Source of the DNA: Thermoleophilia bacterium
Lineage (GTDB): Bacteria; Actinomycetota; Thermoleophilia; RBG-16-64-13
Length of the DNA: 64,000 bases
NCBI GenBank assembly: GCA_027493445.1
Contig: JAOSKU010000001.1
Location: 3,735,845 to 3,799,844 of the forward strand
Direction: 5' to 3'
The translations under genes and the position numbers were made by a program. This document shows, piece by piece, positions 9,407 through 18,316 of this stretch (the first letter of the stretch is position 1; each line of letters opens with the position of its first letter). The notes beneath the pieces are model-generated. The model had not been told where the DNA came from. It saw only the letters and a program-made list of their open reading frames with translations, and did no database searches.

Positions 9407-9424
9407 GCCCGGCCCCTACCCGAT
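9354..9424 (+). ncRNA. group II intron domains V and VI
   Basis: ACCGCCGGATGCGGG pairs with CCCGCATGTCCGGTGGT to form the domain V hairpin with its two-base bulge. A GC-rich domain VI stem (GGGGTGAGCCCGGCCCC region) follows, ending in CCTACCCGAT at the intron end. The RT frame runs into domain V, stopping at 9406. Confidence 0.75.
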
Positions 9425-9546
9425 CGTCCTTGCCTCGCCCGCGCCCAGTGCAGCCTGACCGCGAAGCGTCATTGCGCAACGAGCTCTGGTCTCGCACTCG
9501 CCCTTCGCGCCCTGGCGGCGAAGCGTCATACTTCAACAGCCTGCTA
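9425..9546. repeat. dispersed-repeat block, right part after intron
   Basis: Continues the repeat interrupted at 7506 with CGTCCTTGCCTCGC, GCGAAGCGTCATTGC and AACGAGCTC, and closes with TTCAACAGCCTGCT, the inverted counterpart of the AGCAGGCTGTTGA end at 7190. Confidence 0.85.
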
Positions 9547-9660
9547 GGGGAATTCGAGTGCCGGCCGGGAGACCTCTTCGAGTGGCAAGCCCCTGGCCTG
9601 ACGCGACGTCGAAAACGACGCGGGCACGCAGCCACGGCGCCCGTGCCAGTCGCGGGAAGA

Positions 9661-9734
9661 TGGCTGCCCGGCGAGGACTCGAACCTCGACTAACTGGTCC
9701 AGAGCCAGTCGTGCTGCCATTACACCACCGGGCA
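9661..9734 (-). tRNA. tRNA-Gln (anticodon CTG)
   Basis: Folds as a 74-nt tRNA on the minus strand with encoded CCA. The acceptor TGCCCGG pairs with CCGGGCA, followed by discriminator G. The anticodon stem ACTGG/CCAGT encloses loop CTCTGGA, anticodon CTG (reads CAG, Gln). The T arm is CGAGG-TTCGAGT-CCTCG. It lies 142 bp downstream of the glutaminyl-tRNA synthetase gene on the same strand. Confidence 0.93.
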
Positions 9735-9876
9735 ATGATTGGATGCACGCGCTCGAGTCTCTCGAGGCTGAAATCGGGGTCCGACTCGAGCGCCGCAGTC
9801 GGTAGCCGAGCGTGTGCGTCACCGTCTGGAAGTTTATCATCACGGCCGGGACGTAGCCCCCTGCTCAAAATCGCAG

Positions 9877-11739
9877 TCACCGACTTCTCGGTGGAGCGGG
9901 CGACTGACCCCCACTCTGCTTCTTCTCGATCCTGGCCCAGGCGTCCTTCAACGTGACGGTACGGTTGAACACCGGGGCGCCAGGACGGGAGTCCTCCGGG
10001 TCGGCGCAGAAATAGCCGAGCCGCTCGAATTGCCATCGCGAGCCCGGGCCCGCCGCGGCCAGCGACGGCTCGAGCTTGCAGTCCTGCAGGATCTCCAGCG
10101 ACCCTGGGTTGAGACTCTGAACGAAGTCCTCACCCTCGGGCACATCCTCCGGGTTCTCCACCTCGAAGAGGGTGTTGTAGAGCCGCACCTGGGCGTTGAC
10201 CGCATGGGCTGCAGACACCCAGTGGATCGTGGCCTTGACCTTGCGCCCGTCGGGAGTGTCGCCGCCGCGCGTGGCCGGATCGTAGCGTGCCCGCACCTCG
10301 ACCACCTCGCCGCTCTGCGGGTCCCGGACCACGCCAGTGCAGGTGATCAGGTACGCGGAGCGCAGCCGCACCTCCACTCCCGGGCTCAGGCGGTGATACT
10401 TGGGCGGCGGCAGCTCGCGGAAGTCGTCCTGCTCGATATAGATGACGCGAGAGAACGGCACTGGGCGGGTGCCCATCGATACGTCCTCGGGGTTGTTGAC
10501 CGCGTTCATCTCCTCGACCTGGTCCTTGGGGTAGTTCTCGATCACCACTCGCAGCGGTCGCAGCACCGCCATGGCGCGCGGAGCCCGGCGATTGAGATCG
10601 TCGCGCACGAAGTGCTCCAGCAGTCCCAGTTCGACCATGTTCTCGCGCTTCGCGACCCCGATTCGCTCGCAGAATTCCCGGATCGCCTCGGGGGGGTAGC
10701 CGCGGCGCCGCATGCCGGAGATGGTGGGCATGCGTGGGTCGTCCCAGCCTTGGACGTGCCCCTCCTGTACGAGTCGTAAAAGCTTGCGCTTGCTCATCAC
10801 GGTGTACGTGAGGTTGAGACGCGCGAACTCGCGCTGGCGCGGATGTGTCCGGGGCAGCTCGAGGGCCTCGAGGATCCATTCGTAGAGCGGCCGGTGCACC
10901 TCGAACTCGAGCGTGCAGAGGCTGTGGGTGACGCCTTCGATGTAGTCGCTCAGGCCGTGGGCGAAGTCGTACGTCGGGTAGATGCACCACTGGTCGCCCG
11001 TGTGATGGTGCGAGACGTGGCGGATGCGGTAGAGCACCGGGTCGCGCAGCCAGAGGTTGGGCGAGCGCATGTCGATCTTCGCGCGCAGCGTGCAGGCCCC
11101 GTCCGGGAACTCGCCAGCGCGCATCCGCTGGAACAGGTCGAGGTTCTCCGCGACCGGGCGGTCCCGGTAGGCGCTCTCCTGCCCCGGCCTGCTCGGCGCG
11201 CCACGCATGGCGTCCACCTCCCCGGGCGTGTGGTCGCAGACGAAGGCCTTGCCTCTGCGGATCAGCTCGAGCGCGTACTCGTAGAGCGGCTCGAAGTAAT
11301 CGGAGGCGTAGAATGGCTCCAGCGCTTCACCGCGGCTCTGCGCCGGCATGACGGGGGCAAGGTAGTAGTCCTCGCGGCCACCCACATCGCGCTTCTCCGC
11401 CAGCCGACCGGCCGGCTTCAGGCCCAGACAGTGGTCCGCCCAGCCGGCGATGAGCCACTTCACGTCCGCCGTGATGGAGTCGACGTACTCGACGTCCTCC
11501 TTAGTCGGATTCGTGTCGTCCATGCGCAGGTTGCATTGCCCGCCGAACTGGCGGGCGATGCCGAAGTTAAGACAGATGGACTTGGCGTGGCCGATGTGGA
11601 GGTAGCCGTTGGGTTCCGGCGGGAAACGCGTCACCACGCCGCTGATGCGGCGCACGGCCAGGTCCTGCTGGACCATCTCCCGGAGGAAGTCCTGATGCTC
11701 CCGCGCCGACTGGTCCTGGTTCACGTTCGAGTCCGGCAT
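9877..11739 (-). CDS. glnS: glutaminyl-tRNA synthetase
   Basis: Class I synthetase that charges tRNA-Gln directly with glutamine. Signatures: [15 protein letters not shown] (HIGH motif, about residue 45), [15 protein letters not shown], and VMSKRKL (KMSKS-type loop). ATG 11739 was chosen because GGGGAC precedes it and the family N-terminus ([11 protein letters not shown]) follows. At 620 aa it is somewhat longer than the E. coli enzyme, with a normal C-terminal anticodon-binding beta barrel. Its cognate tRNA-Gln lies just downstream. Many Actinomycetota instead make Gln-tRNA with GatCAB, so presence here suggests acquisition or lineage retention. Confidence 0.95.
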   Translation of the reverse strand: MPDSNVNQDQSAREHQDFLREMVQQDLAVRRISGVVTRFPPEPNGYLHIGHAKSICLNFGIARQFGGQCNLRMDDTNPTKEDVEYVDSITADVKWLIAGWADHCLGLKPAGRLAEKRDVGGREDYYLAPVMPAQSRGEALEPFYASDYFEPLYEYALELIRRGKAFVCDHTPGEVDAMRGAPSRPGQESAYRDRPVAENLDLFQRMRAGEFPDGACTLRAKIDMRSPNLWLRDPVLYRIRHVSHHHTGDQWCIYPTYDFAHGLSDYIEGVTHSLCTLEFEVHRPLYEWILEALELPRTHPRQREFARLNLTYTVMSKRKLLRLVQEGHVQGWDDPRMPTISGMRRRGYPPEAIREFCERIGVAKRENMVELGLLEHFVRDDLNRRAPRAMAVLRPLRVVIENYPKDQVEEMNAVNNPEDVSMGTRPVPFSRVIYIEQDDFRELPPPKYHRLSPGVEVRLRSAYLITCTGVVRDPQSGEVVEVRARYDPATRGGDTPDGRKVKATIHWVSAAHAVNAQVRLYNTLFEVENPEDVPEGEDFVQSLNPGSLEILQDCKLEPSLAAAGPGSRWQFERLGYFCADPEDSRPGAPVFNRTVTLKDAWARIEKKQSGGQSPAPPRSR

Positions 11740-11778
11740 AGCGTCCCCGCTGGTCCGGTCATCGCTGCTCCTCACTCT

Positions 11779-12108
11779 AGCAGGCTGCTGAAAAACGAAA
11801 CCTCGGTCGCCGGACCGCACTGGGCGGCGCCATGCGTTGTCCTCAGTCGCGCCCGCAGCGCTGCTACGAGTGCTCCCTGCGTCCAGGGAGCTCGTTTCAC
11901 AACGAAGCCTTGGCGGCCGCGACTGCACTGGGCGGCCCGATGCGGCGTCCTCAGTCCCGTCCGTAGCTCCGCTACGCCCGCTCCCTGCGTCCTTGCCTCG
12001 CCCGCGCCCAGTGCAGCCTGACCGCGAAGCGTCATTGCGAAACGAGCTCTAGCCTTGCGCGTACCCAGTGCACGCCGGCGGCGAAGCGTCACTTCTCAGC
12101 AGCCTGCT
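11779..12108. repeat. dispersed palindromic repeat, long copy
   Basis: 330 bp bounded by the inverted pair AGCAGGCTGCTGA (left) and TCAGCAGCCTGCT (right). Inside are the CTCGTTTCACAACGAAGCC core, GTAGCTCCGCTACG palindromes and CTCCCTGCGTCCTTGCC, the uninterrupted version of the intron target. No coding potential. Confidence 0.88.
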
Positions 12109-12277
12109 CGTTGCCCACCGGAGTCAAGGCCTCTTCTTCTCACAACCCCCAAGCCGAGTCAAGGTCCCCGGTCGTTCATTGCTCCATCCGTCGCGTGCGA
12201 CATGGTCACCGTCCACAACCGGTCTGTGTCCGGATGGCGCTGGTTCCCTACGCGGGGGACGGGAGAACGAGCAGGGG
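12109..12277. other. intergenic spacer
   Basis: Lies between the repeat and the end of livF. No gene, tRNA or clear terminator seen. Confidence 0.5.
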
Positions 12278-12982
12278 CTACTGGCCCAAGTAGGCCTTGC
12301 GCACGTGCTCGCTCTGGGCCAGGTCGCAGCAGGGCCCCTCGAGGACGTTGTGACCGTTCTCGAGCACGTAGGCCCGATCGGCTACCGCGAGCGTCTGGCG
12401 CACGTTTTGCTCGACGAGGAGGACGGTGATCCCCTCTTCGTGCAGTGATTTCAGGACGCGGAAGATGTCCCTCACGACCAACGGCGCCAGCCCGTTTGAG
12501 GGCTCGTCGATCATGCACATCTTGGGCAGGCTCATCAGGCCGCGGCCCATCGCCAGCATCTGCTGCTCGCCGCCGCTGAGGCTCCTCGCCAACTGACCGG
12601 CCCTCTCCTCGAGCCGCGGGAAGAGCTCGAAGACCCGCTTCATGGTGTTCCGCCTGCTCTTCCAGGCCCGGATGGGATAGGCGCCCATCTCGAGATTCTC
12701 CCGGACGGACATGTCGGTGAAAACCTGCCTGCTTTCGGGGATGTGCGAGAGACCCAGGTCAACGATCTGGTTGGGAGCGAATCCATCGACCTTATTCCCC
12801 ATGAATGCGATGCTACCGGAACCAGGTCTCATCACCCCCGATACCGCGTTCAGGAGGGTCGTCTTCCCCGCTCCGTTGGCTCCGACCAGGGCGACGAATT
12901 CTCCTTCGTCCACGCGGAGAGAAACGTCCCACAGAACCTGCACCTTCCCATAGGAGGCGCTCAGACCGTCAATCTCCAGCAT
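12278..12982 (-). CDS. livF: branched-chain amino acid-type ABC ATPase LivF
   Basis: 234-aa ATPase with Walker A GANGAGKTT, signature LSGGEQQM, Walker B MCMIDEPSNGLAP and switch histidine region VLLVEQNV. The IPESRQVF segment is typical of LivF. It energises uptake together with LivG at the cytoplasmic face of the LivH/LivM pore. Last gene of the minus-strand livK-livH-livM-livG-livF order. Its start overlaps the last base of livG. Substrate is a branched-chain amino acid, amide or similar small compound; the family does not define it further. Confidence 0.93.
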   Translation of the reverse strand: MLEIDGLSASYGKVQVLWDVSLRVDEGEFVALVGANGAGKTTLLNAVSGVMRPGSGSIAFMGNKVDGFAPNQIVDLGLSHIPESRQVFTDMSVRENLEMGAYPIRAWKSRRNTMKRVFELFPRLEERAGQLARSLSGGEQQMLAMGRGLMSLPKMCMIDEPSNGLAPLVVRDIFRVLKSLHEEGITVLLVEQNVRQTLAVADRAYVLENGHNVLEGPCCDLAQSEHVRKAYLGQ

Positions 12983-13707
12983 CAGATCTCTTCTCCAAGA
13001 TAGACTTCGATGACCTTCTCGTCGACGGCCACTTCCGCCGGAGTGCCTTCGGCGATCTTGAGCCCAAAATCCAGGACGACGATGCGGTCGCAGATGTTCA
13101 TGATGGCGTGCATCACATGCTCTATCATGATGACGGTGATCCCGCGCGCGCGGATCCGGGCGATGAGGTCCATCGCCTCGTCGACCTCGGTGTGAGTCAG
13201 GCCCGCCATGATCTCGTCGAGCAGGAGCAGCGTCGGGTGCGTCGCGAGGGCCCTGGCGACCTCGAGCCGCTTCTGGGCGGCCAGGGTCAGGTCGCCGGCC
13301 GGAACGTTGCGGAGACTGGACAACTCCACGAACTCCAACTCTTCGTCGGCTATGCGGAGGGCTTCCGCCCCGCTGGTGCGGCTTCCGGTCCCGAAAAGGG
13401 AACCGACTATCACGTTTCTCACCGCCGGCAGGTGGGCGAATATCTTGACCGTCTGGAACGTCCGAGCGATGCCGAGGCGGCAGATCTTGTAGGGAGGGAG
13501 ACCTGTGATCTGGCTGCCCTGGTACGAGATCGTTCCCGAAGTCGGCTTGAGCGCCGCTGAGATGAGATTGAACAGCGTCGTCTTCCCGGCTCCGTTCGGA
13601 CCGATCAGCCCCAGAATCTCTCCCTGATCGACGTGGAAGTCTATGCCGGCCACAGCGGCCAGGCCGCCGAAATGCCGAGTCAACCCTTCACCTTCAAGCA
13701 GGCGCAC
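12982..13707 (-). CDS. livG: branched-chain amino acid-type ABC ATPase LivG
   Basis: 241-aa ATPase with Walker A GPNGAGKTT, Q-loop region GIARTFQTVKIF (typical of LivG) and Walker B LLLLDEIMAGLT. The signature region is degenerate (LTLAAQKRLEVARAL rather than LSxGxQ), a noticeable departure. It starts with GTG 13707 behind a strong AGGAGG and overlaps livM by 14 bp, so translational coupling is likely. Works as a pair with LivF. Confidence 0.92.
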   Translation of the reverse strand: MRLLEGEGLTRHFGGLAAVAGIDFHVDQGEILGLIGPNGAGKTTLFNLISAALKPTSGTISYQGSQITGLPPYKICRLGIARTFQTVKIFAHLPAVRNVIVGSLFGTGSRTSGAEALRIADEELEFVELSSLRNVPAGDLTLAAQKRLEVARALATHPTLLLLDEIMAGLTHTEVDEAMDLIARIRARGITVIMIEHVMHAIMNICDRIVVLDFGLKIAEGTPAEVAVDEKVIEVYLGEEI

Positions 13708-14644
13708 GTCGACCTCCTCTAATCTTGCGCCAGACTCTCTGCGCCAGTCCGAGAACGCCGTTCGGCATGAACAAGATGGCCAGGATCAGCACCACACCGA
13801 AGATGAGCATGTACAGATCCGGGAACCGAGTGAGCAGAATCTCTCCGATATACGTGAAGAGGGCGGCACCGATCACCGGACCGGCCAGATTCGTCATGCC
13901 GCCGAACATGGCCATGAGCACGGGCAGGAACGAGGTATTCAGGTTGAAGGCGATGTAGGGATCTATATACGTGCGGCGCGTGGCGATGACGGCTCCGGCC
14001 ATGCCCATGAAGATCGCACTCACTGCAAACGTCAACACCTTCGTCCGGACCACGTTGATGCCGCTGTGCGCAGCGGCCTCTTCGTATTCGCCGATGCTTT
14101 GCAGCGCGAGTCCGTATCGGGAGCGACGAATGAGGACCGCCGTGAGCATAGTAAGGACGAAGACGATGAATATGGCGTAGTAGACCCCCTCGGTGCTCAC
14201 CGTGTCCACGAAACGGCCGCGCGTCTCGGTCACCACCCGCTCGATCTCGAGAACCACGTTCTGGACGAGCAACACCAGGGCGAAGGTGAAGATGGCGAAG
14301 TAGACCCCTCTGAGTCTCAAGGTGAGCGCTCCGACCCCCAGGGCCACGACGAAGGCGACCGCCCCGGCCATGATGACCAGCACCGGGAAGGGGAAGGTGC
14401 CGCTGAACACGGCGGCGATGTAGAAGCCAAGACCGTAGAAGGCGGCCGTCGCCAGGGACATGTAGCCGGACGGCCCGGAGAAGACCACCCAGGCGACGGT
14501 CAAGATGGCGAACTTCAGGATATCGATGAGCAGGGTAATGACGTACCCGCTGGTGACTTGCGGCAGGAACGCCAGGATCAGGAACGCGATGAGCAGGAGC
14601 CCCAGAGTGATGCCTCGGTTTCGTGTCATACGAATCGTCTTCAT
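13694..14644 (-). CDS. livM: branched-chain amino acid-type ABC permease LivM
   Basis: 316-aa inner-membrane permease of about nine helices, with the family segments FSGPSGYMSLATAAFYGLGFY and GGMTNLAGPVIGA. The EEAAAHSGINVVRTK loop is the cytoplasmic coupling element that contacts the ATPase. It forms the translocation channel with LivH, whose gene ends one base upstream. A very basic C-terminus (WRKIRGGRR) fits a cytoplasmic end. Confidence 0.93.
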   Translation of the reverse strand: MKTIRMTRNRGITLGLLLIAFLILAFLPQVTSGYVITLLIDILKFAILTVAWVVFSGPSGYMSLATAAFYGLGFYIAAVFSGTFPFPVLVIMAGAVAFVVALGVGALTLRLRGVYFAIFTFALVLLVQNVVLEIERVVTETRGRFVDTVSTEGVYYAIFIVFVLTMLTAVLIRRSRYGLALQSIGEYEEAAAHSGINVVRTKVLTFAVSAIFMGMAGAVIATRRTYIDPYIAFNLNTSFLPVLMAMFGGMTNLAGPVIGAALFTYIGEILLTRFPDLYMLIFGVVLILAILFMPNGVLGLAQRVWRKIRGGRRAPA

Positions 14645-15505
14645 CTACTTGCCCATGATCCCTTTGGGTCTCGACAGGAGCAACACGATGAAGATCACGT
14701 AGTACGCGATCATCGTGAGAGACGGCTGGAAGAAGGTCACCGTGCTGGACACCAATCCAAGGATGACTCCGCCGATCATGGCGCCCGTAATGCTGCCCAG
14801 TCCTCCCAGTACCACCACGACCATGGCGATGACCGTGTAGCCCAAGCCAATGCTGGTCTGGATGGCGAACAGCGTGCTGAGCAGGCTGCCGGCGATGCCC
14901 GCCAAGCCCAGGCCGAGCCCGAAGCAGATGGCCAGCACGTTGTGGATGTTGACACCCATCAGCTCGGCCGTAGTCGGGCTCTGAGCCGAGGCCCGGATGG
15001 CCTTTCCGAGACGCGTACGAGCCAGGAACAAGTAAAAGGCCACTCCCAGCACGATGACGAACCCCAGCGCGACCAGACGGTTGAGCGGGATCTGTGCTGC
15101 GGTGACGGTGGAATTCAAGAAGTTGTACCCTTCGACGTCGGAGCCCCAGATGATCCTGGCCAGATTCTGCACGACATAGAGCAGTCCGAAGGAGGCGAGC
15201 ATCGACTTGCCCTCGAAGACGTCGAGCGAAGGTGAGGTATCCATGAGGCGGCGGAAGAGCGTCTTGTGGAGGATGAGACCCATGATGAAGACGGCGGGGC
15301 CCGTGATCACCAGGGACACGAGCGGGTTGAGATTGATGCTGCCGAGCATCCAGAACGTGATGAACGCCCCGACCATGATGAACTCGCCGTGGGCCACATT
15401 GAGGACACGCGCTACCCCGTATTGCAGACTCAGCCCCACGGAGACGAGGGCGAAGATGCCGCCGAGAAGAAGACCGGTGAGAAAGATATCCCTGAATGCA
15501 TTCAT
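14645..15505 (-). CDS. livH: branched-chain amino acid-type ABC permease LivH
   Basis: 286-aa integral membrane permease with the LivH signatures LNVAHGEFIMVGAF, RASAQSPTTAELMGVN (coupling loop) and VVLGGLGSITGAMIGG. I chose ATG 15505 because AAAGGA lies 5 bp upstream; an in-frame ATG 13 codons earlier has no ribosome binding site. Partner of LivM; separated from the solute-binding protein gene by a strong stem-loop. Confidence 0.93.
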   Translation of the reverse strand: MNAFRDIFLTGLLLGGIFALVSVGLSLQYGVARVLNVAHGEFIMVGAFITFWMLGSINLNPLVSLVITGPAVFIMGLILHKTLFRRLMDTSPSLDVFEGKSMLASFGLLYVVQNLARIIWGSDVEGYNFLNSTVTAAQIPLNRLVALGFVIVLGVAFYLFLARTRLGKAIRASAQSPTTAELMGVNIHNVLAICFGLGLGLAGIAGSLLSTLFAIQTSIGLGYTVIAMVVVVLGGLGSITGAMIGGVILGLVSSTVTFFQPSLTMIAYYVIFIVLLLSRPKGIMGK

Positions 15506-15540
15506 CAAGATCCTTTGTATGACCGCTCGGTAAGGCTGAG

Positions 15541-15576
15541 CCACCGGCGGCGCGCCCGAAGGGGCGCCGCCGGTGG
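15541..15576 (-). promoter_or_regulatory. intercistronic stem-loop between livK and livH
   Basis: CCACCGGCGGCGC pairs with GCGCCGCCGGTGG (13 bp), with three more G-C pairs above a GAA loop. There is no T run. In this position such hairpins typically stabilise the upstream binding-protein message or attenuate readthrough to the permease genes, giving excess binding protein; that role is inferred. Confidence 0.7.
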
Positions 15577-15623
15577 CCCGCTGTGCTCAGCTACCGGTTA
15601 TCCGCGTTCCTGGGTCCGCTCGA

Positions 15624-16949
15624 TCACTGACCCGCGGTGGTCTCGGTGGGAGCCGGCCAAGACGGCTTGGGATAGATGGGAGCCGCGGTCCGCTTGTCGC
15701 CCACGTCGATGACCTCAGCGACGCCATTCTGCCATTGGCCGATCTGGCCGCTGTAGGAGGAGACGTCGAAGATCCCGTTGGTGAAGAAGGTATCGGGGCT
15801 CATGACCGTGGGGAAGTGCTCCGTTCTCATGACTTCGGCGATCTTGTCTTGGTCAAGGGTCCCGGCCTTCTCGATAGCCTGCTGGAAGAACTCCAGCTCA
15901 GCCCGGTAGATGATGGCGCCCCAGAAGTCAATGTTGTCAGTGGTGCCCATGAAGTCCGCGAGCTTGTCGTAATAGGCCTTCGCCTCGGGAGAGCTGTTGA
16001 CGCTCCAAGCGCCCTCGAACATCACCCCTTCCATAGCCGGACCGAAGATGTTGGCGAAGAACTGGAAGCTTCCGCCCGGACCCAGCAGAACCGCCTTGGG
16101 ATTGTAGTTGAGCTGGATCATCGTCTGCATGGCCAGGATGTTCTGCGGCGGGTAGGCGAAGAAGGCCACCACGTCGGGGTTTCGTTCTTGAATCTGCTTG
16201 ATGATGCTGGACATATCCTTGATATCGCCCGGGATCGCGACGTTCGACACGATCTCGACGCCTGCGCCGGACAGGAAGACCGCCGCCTGGGCTTGGTACT
16301 CGATGCCGTGCAGGTCATCCAGGTAGACGACCGCCGCCGTCTTCGCCCCCGCTTCGTTCAGGATTTCGGCGAACGCGGGCATCTGATCGTGGTTCGAGTA
16401 GCTCAGGGCCTGGAAGTAGTAGGGCAAATCCCCCTTTTCCATCTCCTTCTCGAGGGTGGTGGCGCCGCCCTCAGCACTCATCAGAATGTAGTTGTGCGCG
16501 TTCGCGACCCCAGCCGCAGCGAATAGGAAGGCCGTGCTGGTCGGCGGGAAGACGAAGTCGACCTTGTCCTCCTCCATGAGCTTCGTGAGGAGGCGCATGC
16601 TCGTGTCGAGGTCGCTCTGGTCGTCGTAGACCTTCATCTCCACCGGCAGCATCTTGCCGGCTACGTTGATGCCGCCGGCAGCGTTGACATCTTGCACCCA
16701 CAGCTTGTAGGCGGGACCAAAGGCGTTCTCCTCGAAGAACGAGTTCACGCCCGAAACGGGCCGCGCCGCCCCGATGATGATCTTGTCTTGCTCCGGCGGC
16801 GCCATGGACGTATCGCTCGTCTCGGTGCCTCCGGCTGTGGTCGTAGTGGCGTCGTCGCCGGCGCAGCCCACCATGATGGGCAGGCTGACCAAGGCAACGA
16901 GTAGTAGGAACGTGAACACGAGACTACCCCAGCGTATCCTCTGCCTCAT
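15624..16949 (-). CDS. livK: branched-chain amino acid-type solute-binding lipoprotein
   Basis: 441 aa. The signal peptide ends in a lipobox (SLPIMVGC), followed by a Thr/Ser-rich linker (TTTTAGGTETSDTS) and a type I periplasmic-binding fold beginning KIIIGAARPVSG. The lipid anchor tethers it outside the membrane to feed LivH/LivM. ATG 16949 has GAAGGGGG upstream and fits the signal peptide better than the ATG eight codons before it. First gene of the liv operon. The ligand cannot be told from sequence. Confidence 0.9.
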   Translation of the reverse strand: MRQRIRWGSLVFTFLLLVALVSLPIMVGCAGDDATTTTAGGTETSDTSMAPPEQDKIIIGAARPVSGVNSFFEENAFGPAYKLWVQDVNAAGGINVAGKMLPVEMKVYDDQSDLDTSMRLLTKLMEEDKVDFVFPPTSTAFLFAAAGVANAHNYILMSAEGGATTLEKEMEKGDLPYYFQALSYSNHDQMPAFAEILNEAGAKTAAVVYLDDLHGIEYQAQAAVFLSGAGVEIVSNVAIPGDIKDMSSIIKQIQERNPDVVAFFAYPPQNILAMQTMIQLNYNPKAVLLGPGGSFQFFANIFGPAMEGVMFEGAWSVNSSPEAKAYYDKLADFMGTTDNIDFWGAIIYRAELEFFQQAIEKAGTLDQDKIAEVMRTEHFPTVMSPDTFFTNGIFDVSSYSGQIGQWQNGVAEVIDVGDKRTAAPIYPKPSWPAPTETTAGQ

Positions 16950-17318
16950 CCGATTTACCCCCTTCGGAACCATAGACGCGGTTGCCGGTATGTCATATCA
17001 CGCCGGCGCATGATTTGACTAGATATTTCCGATCGGCGAGGGCCCGCAGGCCCAGGCGCATCGTCTGCCCAGGTACCCGTTGCGGACGACCATCTGTGGA
17101 GGGGCTGTGCTATGTGGCCCTGAGCCAGGCGGTCGCCGATCTCCTCACGGTCATGGGTTATGCGGTTATGATGTCTGCGGCTTCCGCATCCGGGGTAACA
17201 CTAGGCAGAAGAAACTCACCGCCCCGGCCCGGGCCCGCCGGCCGTACGCAGGCCGGCTGGACGGGCCGAACAGGAACCCCCGCTTCGGCACGTCTGTGCT
17301 CGTCGCGGTCGCGATCTT
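16950..17318. other. intergenic region upstream of the liv operon
   Basis: Contains an AT-rich patch near 17000-17030 (GATTTGACTAGATATTTCC) that may hold promoters, but no convincing -35/-10 pair for the minus-strand operon was found. No gene recognised. Confidence 0.4.
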
Positions 17319-17484
17319 AGGAGGCTGTTGGAAAACGAAGCATCGGCCACCGGGCAGCACTGGGCGGCGCCATCCGGCGTCCTCAGTCGCGTCCGTAGCG
17401 CTGCCACGAGCGCTCCCTGCGTCCTTGCCTTGCGCGTACCCAGCGCACCCCGGCGGCGAAGCGTCATTGCTCAGCAGCCTGCTA
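17319..17484. repeat. dispersed palindromic repeat, single 166-bp copy
   Basis: Runs from AGGAGGCTGTTGGAAAACG to TCAGCAGCCTGCT, with the internal CGTCCGTAGC core and CTCCCTGCGTCCTTGCC. It ends 32 bp before the ABC ATPase start and so forms its upstream region. Confidence 0.85.
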
Positions 17485-17515
17485 GGGTGCGGGTTTGGAT
17501 ATCATCCCTGGGAGG

Positions 17516-18316
17516 ATGGCCTTGGATCCACACTCCGATCCTGCTATCGAAACTGAGGGCCTGGTCAAGGTCTACGGCGGCGAGACCCGCGCCCTCGACG
17601 GTATCAGCTTTCAGGTCACGCCGGGCGAGCTCTTCGGCCTGCTCGGGCCGAACGGCGCCGGCAAGACCACCGCAATCCGCATCCTCGCCACGCTGCTCCG
17701 CCCCACCGCCGGGACCGCCCGCGTGGTGGGCTTCGACGTGGCCACGCGCCCGCAGGAGGTGCGCCGCCGCCTGGGCCTGGCTATGCAGACGCCCACGCTC
17801 GACGCCTTCTCCACCGGTCGCGAGACCCTGGAGCTGGCCGGCCGGCTGCACGGAGTGCCGGCCACCGAGGTCCGCCGCCGAACCGACGAGCTACTCGAGC
17901 TCATGGGACTGGCGTCGGTTGCCAAGAAGCTGACCGGCACCTACTCGGGGGGCATGAAGCGCCGCCTTGATCTGGCAAGTGCGCTGGTGCACCAACCGGA
18001 GCTCCTGATCCTCGACGAGCCCACCGAGGGGCTCGACCCGCAGAGTCGCACTGCGCTTTGGGAGGAGCTGGAGCGCATCAGCGCCTCGGGCACCACGATG
18101 CTGCTGACCACGCACTACATGGAGGAGGCCGACCGCCTCTGCACCCGGCTTGCGATCATCGATAACGGCCGGATCGTGGTGGAGGGCCGGGCGGCCGACC
18201 TCAAGCGGGCCATCGCCGCCGACACTGTGGTGCTCCAGATCGAGCCGCACAGCTATGGCGGCAACGACGACGGTCGGGTGGCCGACGTGCGGCGCCTCCT
18301 CGAGGGCATGGTGTAG
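17516..18316 (+). CDS. ABC-2-type exporter ATPase (premature amber stop)
   Basis: DrrA-like ATPase with Walker A GPNGAGKTT, signature YSGGMKRRL, Walker B LLILDEPTEGLDP and switch LLTTHYMEEADRL. The frame stops at TAG 18314-18316 but continues unchanged for 71 more residues to TGA 18530-18532. This tail has the typical C-terminal LDDVFLKYTGR motif, so the intact protein would be 338 aa. A C-to-T change (CAG to TAG) would explain it. GGGAGG lies directly before ATG 17516, so TTG 17522 may be the true start. Pairs with the permease gene downstream. Confidence 0.85.
   Translation: MALDPHSDPAIETEGLVKVYGGETRALDGISFQVTPGELFGLLGPNGAGKTTAIRILATLLRPTAGTARVVGFDVATRPQEVRRRLGLAMQTPTLDAFSTGRETLELAGRLHGVPATEVRRRTDELLELMGLASVAKKLTGTYSGGMKRRLDLASALVHQPELLILDEPTEGLDPQSRTALWEELERISASGTTMLLTTHYMEEADRLCTRLAIIDNGRIVVEGRAADLKRAIAADTVVLQIEPHSYGGNDDGRVADVRRLLEGMV

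Larger units (their letters stand above)
7507..9424 (+). mobile_element. group II intron (IIC-like) inserted in a repeat
   Basis: 1918-bp element. The 5' end GTACGCCCGGCATGGGC resembles the GUGYG start of bacterial class C introns. The 5' structural domains follow (GGAGGTGAAAGTCCTC), then a reverse transcriptase ORF and, at the 3' end, domains V and VI. The boundaries come from the host repeat: CTCCCTG at 7500-7506 joins CGTCCTTGCCTCGC at 9425 without a gap in the uninterrupted copy near 11990. Class C introns commonly insert next to DNA hairpins, and the host repeat is rich in them. The RT is split by two indels. Confidence 0.88.

Noticed and set aside
7190-12108. CRISPR array suggested by closely spaced repeats
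   Set aside because: Units are 108-167 bp, palindromic and without unique spacers of constant length; no cas genes.
13643-15235. Long plus-strand open frame of about 530 codons opposite livM and livH
   Set aside because: It is the mirror of two clear membrane-protein genes; its Gln/Asp/His-rich composition is typical of an antisense frame in GC-rich DNA.
18314-18316. TAG as a pyrrolysine codon, given the corrinoid methyltransferase genes nearby
   Set aside because: The gene is an ABC ATPase, not an MttB-type enzyme, and no PylT/PylS was seen; mutation or error is simpler.
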